From positions 1 through 16,225 of the forward strand of contig DGWH01000056.1 of assembly GCA_002395225.1 (NCBI GenBank): 16,225 nucleotides of DNA. The letters are read 5' to 3'. A model generated the notes under the pieces. The model was given only the letters and a program-made list of their open reading frames with translations, searched no databases and had not been told where the DNA came from. This document shows positions 13,560-16,225 of the stretch, piece after piece. The translations under genes and the position numbers were made by a program. The first letter of the stretch is position 1, and every line of letters begins with the position of its first letter. The DNA is from Christensenella sp. UBA4263 (GTDB taxonomy: Bacteria; Bacillota; Clostridia; Christensenellales; Aristaeellaceae).

Positions 13560-13922
13560 TTGGGTCTTTACTTTTTCCGTGGGCTATACTCTAGAGGAGG
13601 GGCTCAGAGCCAATATGAAGCTGTTCCAAACTAAAGTTCAGGCATGTAATCCTATTGAATTCGATTATTGATCATAGAAGACCATCCTGAACAGGGAAAC
13701 GAATAGCATCTGTTCGTTCCAGCGTCAAGGTCATCTGACCATTTATCCTTCCTGCCTTTAGTCGTGAGCATAAAAGGTCGTCTTCCCTTGACTCTGACAC
13801 TCCCAGAAACCAGGCGGTAATCAAGGACATAAGGACGCCCATGCCCAGAAATTATCTGAGCATCAACCGTGTAGTCCTCTTCCAAGCTAGCACCACAAAA
13901 ATAGTATAGAGGCGAAAATAAA
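13560..13922. other. Gene-free stretch before the ATPase gene
   Basis: No intact gene is recognised. On the minus strand two overlapping frames look partly protein-like, one around 13905-13770 (containing YTVDAQIISGHGRPYVLDYR) and one ending at the TGA of 13674-13672 (containing MTLTLERTDAIRFPVQDGLL). They could be one decayed gene end joined by a frameshift, but I cannot name a family. No clear promoter for the ATPase gene is seen. Confidence 0.5.
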
Positions 13923-15239
13923 ATGAGGGTAATCAGATTAAGAGATGTTGGGCCTATAAAAAACATTTCCATGGATATAGATAATGGTATCAATATCATT
14001 ATAGGCGAGCAGGCATCAGGTAAAAGCACTTTGGCGAAAGAGATTTATTTCTTTAAAAAAATCAGAGACTATTTCATCGATTACTTATGCAATTCATCCA
14101 ATTTTACATTTTCTTCATCTGATGAACAGTATATTGCATTTCTTAAATCTATCCGAAGTTATTATATGGACAGCTTTGGAACGACAAAACATCTGCCGAA
14201 AACGTATTCTTTGACATACACATATGGGGAGAAAAACAGTGTGTCGGCATCGCTGGATGAGAAAAACTATGTGAGGTTTAAGTTTTCTCCGGAGATGGAA
14301 ACGCAGATTAGAGCCGCCTTGGATGCCGTAAAAAAAATATATGATACAGCAGATATCAACGGAAAAGAGTTATATAATACATATCTCATCAGGCAAAAAC
14401 AAAGAGAGGATATCGCCAGTCATTTTGGCGAATTTGCGAAAAAGCTTTTTTTTGAAGAGGGCGAACCTGTTTATATCCCTGCTGGCCGAAGTATGTTGTC
14501 AGTTATGTCAGAGCAGATGGATGTCGTAGATGTAAAGGGACTGGATCTCCCGATGCGTGACTTTGTACGCAGAATCAGGGAATTAAAATCAAGATTTGGG
14601 AAGAAACTTCCTGAGGTGGTAACGGACTATGTTAAAACGATTAAAGGACAGATTAAGAACAAAGATGTAGAGTTAGCCATGGAGACGATTGAAAAAATAC
14701 TCCATGGGCAATATGTGAGCGATGCAGATGGCGAAAAACTCTATATTGACAGCAAACGATGGGTTAAACTGATTTATTCATCATCCGGGCAGCAGGAAGC
14801 TTTATGGATTTTGAATATGCTGTTTATTTCCATTTTAGAGAATAAAAAGACATTTTTTATTATTGAAGAACCGGAAGCGCATCTTTTTCCTCTGGCACAA
14901 AAATATATGATGGAAATGATCGCATTAACGCATAACAGTACTGGAAGCCAGGTACTGGTAACGACACATAGTCCATACATACTTACATCAACGAACCTGT
15001 TGATTTATTCCGGACTTATTGAAAATAGGATGAATGGAACGACTTCTATCGTCGACAGAAGATACAGATTGTCTGAAGGAACGGTAAAGGCTTATCGGCT
15101 CAGGACAGATTCTTCTTTTTCAACGATTATGGACGAGAGCAATTCATTTATCAATGCAGGTGAAATAGATGAAGTGTCGGAGATTCTGAATAATGAGACA
15201 GATAAGATGATAAGGATGGAATTTGAGAATGATCTGTGA
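13923..15239 (+). CDS. ABC/AAA-type ATPase, first gene of a two-gene accessory unit
   Basis: A 438-aa soluble ATPase of the AAA_15/21, SMC/OLD-like ABC class. Walker A is G28-E-Q-A-S-G-K34-S-T, right after the strand INIIIGEQ. The ABC signature is SSSGQQEAL (286-294), Walker B with the catalytic glutamates is FFIIEEPEAHLFP (311-323), and the H-loop is TTHSPYIL (347-354). There is no long coiled coil and no C-terminal Toprim domain, so it is shorter than OLD or GajA. AGAGG lies ten bases before the ATG. Its last bases overlap the start of the next gene, a sign of translational coupling. Codon use is AT-rich against the GC-rich core, which suggests acquisition. Relatives work in phage defence (Septu, Gabija, retron ATPases); the role here is inferred. 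Confidence 0.88.
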   Translation: MRVIRLRDVGPIKNISMDIDNGINIIIGEQASGKSTLAKEIYFFKKIRDYFIDYLCNSSNFTFSSSDEQYIAFLKSIRSYYMDSFGTTKHLPKTYSLTYTYGEKNSVSASLDEKNYVRFKFSPEMETQIRAALDAVKKIYDTADINGKELYNTYLIRQKQREDIASHFGEFAKKLFFEEGEPVYIPAGRSMLSVMSEQMDVVDVKGLDLPMRDFVRRIRELKSRFGKKLPEVVTDYVKTIKGQIKNKDVELAMETIEKILHGQYVSDADGEKLYIDSKRWVKLIYSSSGQQEALWILNMLFISILENKKTFFIIEEPEAHLFPLAQKYMMEMIALTHNSTGSQVLVTTHSPYILTSTNLLIYSGLIENRMNGTTSIVDRRYRLSEGTVKAYRLRTDSSFSTIMDESNSFINAGEIDEVSEILNNETDKMIRMEFENDL

Positions 15240-15735
15240 ACAGTTTTCAGAATGTATTGCAAAGAACTGCGCTGAACCAACTGACAGATGCTCGAAATGT
15301 CGGTCTGAAAGCTCAGATTCCAACATATCGAGTTCTGAAAATGGACGACGTTACAATCTTCGTAATGACAAAATGTGCAGGGTTATTAACTTTCTGATTG
15401 ACGGCGGCGTTTATGTAAACGAAAATGGAATTAACAAATGTGATCGGCTGTACTGCGTTAAAGATAAAGATGATTTAATGCTGATTTACATCGAATTTAA
15501 AGGGACGAACGTGAGACATGCATTAGAGCAACTTTATGATACTGCCCGAAGGCATAAGAAAGAGATTGGAAACGGACGGTACTTTTTCAGAGCGATCTGC
15601 AAAGGGGCACCGAAGATTGGAAATGACAGTAAGTGCATTGAAATAAAAAAAAGAATGCTGAGAGAGTTTGACTCATTTCCCATTGTCAAAGAAAACGAAA
15701 TCAATGAAAAAATCTCTGAATTTACTTCCAAATAA
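15223..15735 (+). CDS. Small Cys-rich protein with candidate PD-(D/E)XK nuclease motif
   Basis: A protein of about 170 aa that I cannot assign to a named family. Residues 73-105 read CDRLYCVKDKDD, LMLIYIEFKGT and NVRHALEQL. D74, followed 17 residues later by E91-x-K93 at the end of a hydrophobic strand and then by a helix with a Gln, fits the PD-(D/E)XK nuclease core seen in Mrr and Holliday-junction resolvase-like enzymes. The N-terminal 30 residues carry five cysteines (about C5, C11, C16, C23, C26), possibly a zinc site, followed by a Ser/Asn-rich linker. The start is TTG 15223 (AGG seven bases before) or ATG 15229; either overlaps the end of the ATPase gene by 11-17 bp. The overlap ties its production to the ATPase, which would be the regulatory or sensing partner. 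Nuclease activity is a prediction from the motif. Confidence 0.7.
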   Translation: MRMICEQFSECIAKNCAEPTDRCSKCRSESSDSNISSSENGRRYNLRNDKMCRVINFLIDGGVYVNENGINKCDRLYCVKDKDDLMLIYIEFKGTNVRHALEQLYDTARRHKKEIGNGRYFFRAICKGAPKIGNDSKCIEIKKRMLREFDSFPIVKENEINEKISEFTSK

Positions 15736-15756
15736 ATCAAGCATCCCGTCCTGCCA

Positions 15757-15925
15757 TCAGTGATGAGGAAATTCCAAAAAGAACCCGATGTATTTGTCGA
15801 TGGTATCTGGTGCAACTTTGATTTGTCTCTCACTTGCAAAGGTATTTGACAGCCTGCTGGGATTTGTCAGAGAGCCGATCCCGGATGCCAGTATATTTAA
15901 AAGAATCTCAAGAACTTCTGTATGT
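15757..15925 (-). pseudogene. DUF4143 (AAA_14-type ATPase) C-terminal domain remnant
   Basis: A minus-strand frame reads VLEILLNILASGIGSLTNP, SRLSNTFASERQIKV and APDTIDKYIGFFLE, ending at TGA 15759-15757. This matches the DUF4143 region of ATP-binding proteins with AAA_14, which has the pattern L-A-S-x-I-G-S-L-T-N-P ... T-I/V-x-x-Y-L/I. Only about 50 residues remain: the ATPase domain is missing, and similarity stops after FFLE, with a quick stop codon. The upstream side runs directly into the transposase remnant. Not functional. Confidence 0.7.
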
Positions 15926-15929
15926 TGCT

Positions 15930-16225
15930 TTTGTGGAATCCAAATAATGCAGCAGTTTCTGGAGAATATGGCATTTCAAAAGCTGAAGAATCACCTGCCA
16001 GAACGAGATATCCCTTCAGCGTTCGAACAAGTGTTTTACTGGCATAAAACAGTTTTGCATATTCCTGGCTTAAATAGGGCCAAACATTATAGTTCAACCG
16101 ATGAAGCCGTTTATTGGCTGCCTGCCGTGATGGCTTCTTACGGTTTTCACCAATAGATGAAAAGAACTTGCTTAGCTCTGAACTGGTATCTTTTGAGTTT
16201 CTGAAGATGATGTACACACAATGGC
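15930..16225 (-). pseudogene. IS4-like transposase N-terminal fragment (runs off the window)
   Basis: The minus-strand frame from the window edge reads SKDTSSELSKFFSSIGENRKK, then SRQAANKRL, YLSQEYAKLFYAS, and LKGYLVLAGDSSAFEMP, ending ETAALFG. The layout matches the N-terminal half of IS4-group DDE transposases (S-R-Q-A ... Y-L-x-x-x-x-x-x-F-Y ... L-L-A-x-D-G/S-S), with the first catalytic aspartate in LAGDSS. Similarity breaks off after FG, and the frame passes into unrelated residues up to TAA 15899-15897. The gene probably begins beyond 16225. The rest of the transposase, with the other catalytic residues, has been replaced by the DUF4143 remnant, so this copy is dead. Confidence 0.7.

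Noticed and set aside
13652..14029. 125-codon minus-strand ORF as an intact gene.
   Set aside because: Its first third is antisense to the ATPase N-terminus with the Walker A motif, and its end changes frame relative to the protein-like segment; at best it contains a decayed gene end.

Overview
The window looks like the chromosome of a GC-rich Bacillota (Firmicutes) of the gut type, possibly Erysipelotrichales or Clostridia. Pointers are strong AGGAGG-type ribosome binding sites, perfect TTGACA-17-TATAAT promoters, type I AroD, an M18 aminopeptidase, a DUF6062 protein, YgiQ, an Rpn-type nuclease remnant and a tRNA without an encoded CCA end. The exact taxon cannot be fixed from the sequence alone.

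Layout. Positions 1-395 hold the 3' part of a group II intron whose maturase ORF has been deleted; domains V and VI are intact and the last two intron bases fall inside the ATG of a GNAT acetyltransferase gene (394-936, +). A tight minus-strand operon follows, in transcription order aroD (5361-4606), M18 aminopeptidase (4599-3190), miaA (3171-2284) and a FUSC-type membrane protein fused to a degenerate HAD-like domain (about 2227-863). A tRNA-Leu(UAA) unit with its own promoter and terminator lies at 5419-5649. A second minus-strand cluster holds a BaiN/HI0933-type flavoprotein (9386-8163), a COG2509-type FAD-dependent protein (8060-6459) and a DUF6062 Cys/His protein (6432-5671). A Nudix hydrolase (9605-10096, +) converges with a YgiQ-type radical SAM protein (11918-9882, -), with a 215-bp antisense overlap. 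A TetR-family regulator (about 12182-12829, +) with a consensus promoter and an operator-like repeat closes the chromosomal core.

From about 12830 the character changes. Base composition becomes visibly AT-richer, and the sequence holds a CAGAG pentanucleotide array, a broken Rpn/PDDEXK_2 nuclease gene, a gene-free stretch, an intact two-gene unit, and a scar where an IS4-like transposase remnant abuts a DUF4143 ATPase remnant. The two-gene unit is an ABC/AAA-type ATPase of 438 aa overlapping a small protein with a candidate PD-(D/E)XK motif and a Cys-rich N-terminus. This is an accessory region, and the ATPase-nuclease pair is the best candidate for an undescribed, probably defence-related, system.

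How the parts work together. The core genes do ordinary metabolism: shikimate pathway, peptide turnover, tRNA modification, flavin redox chemistry and nucleotide sanitation. The ATPase and its overlapping partner are arranged as translationally coupled genes, as in toxin/effector systems where an ATPase senses and a nuclease cuts; that role is inferred from architecture only.
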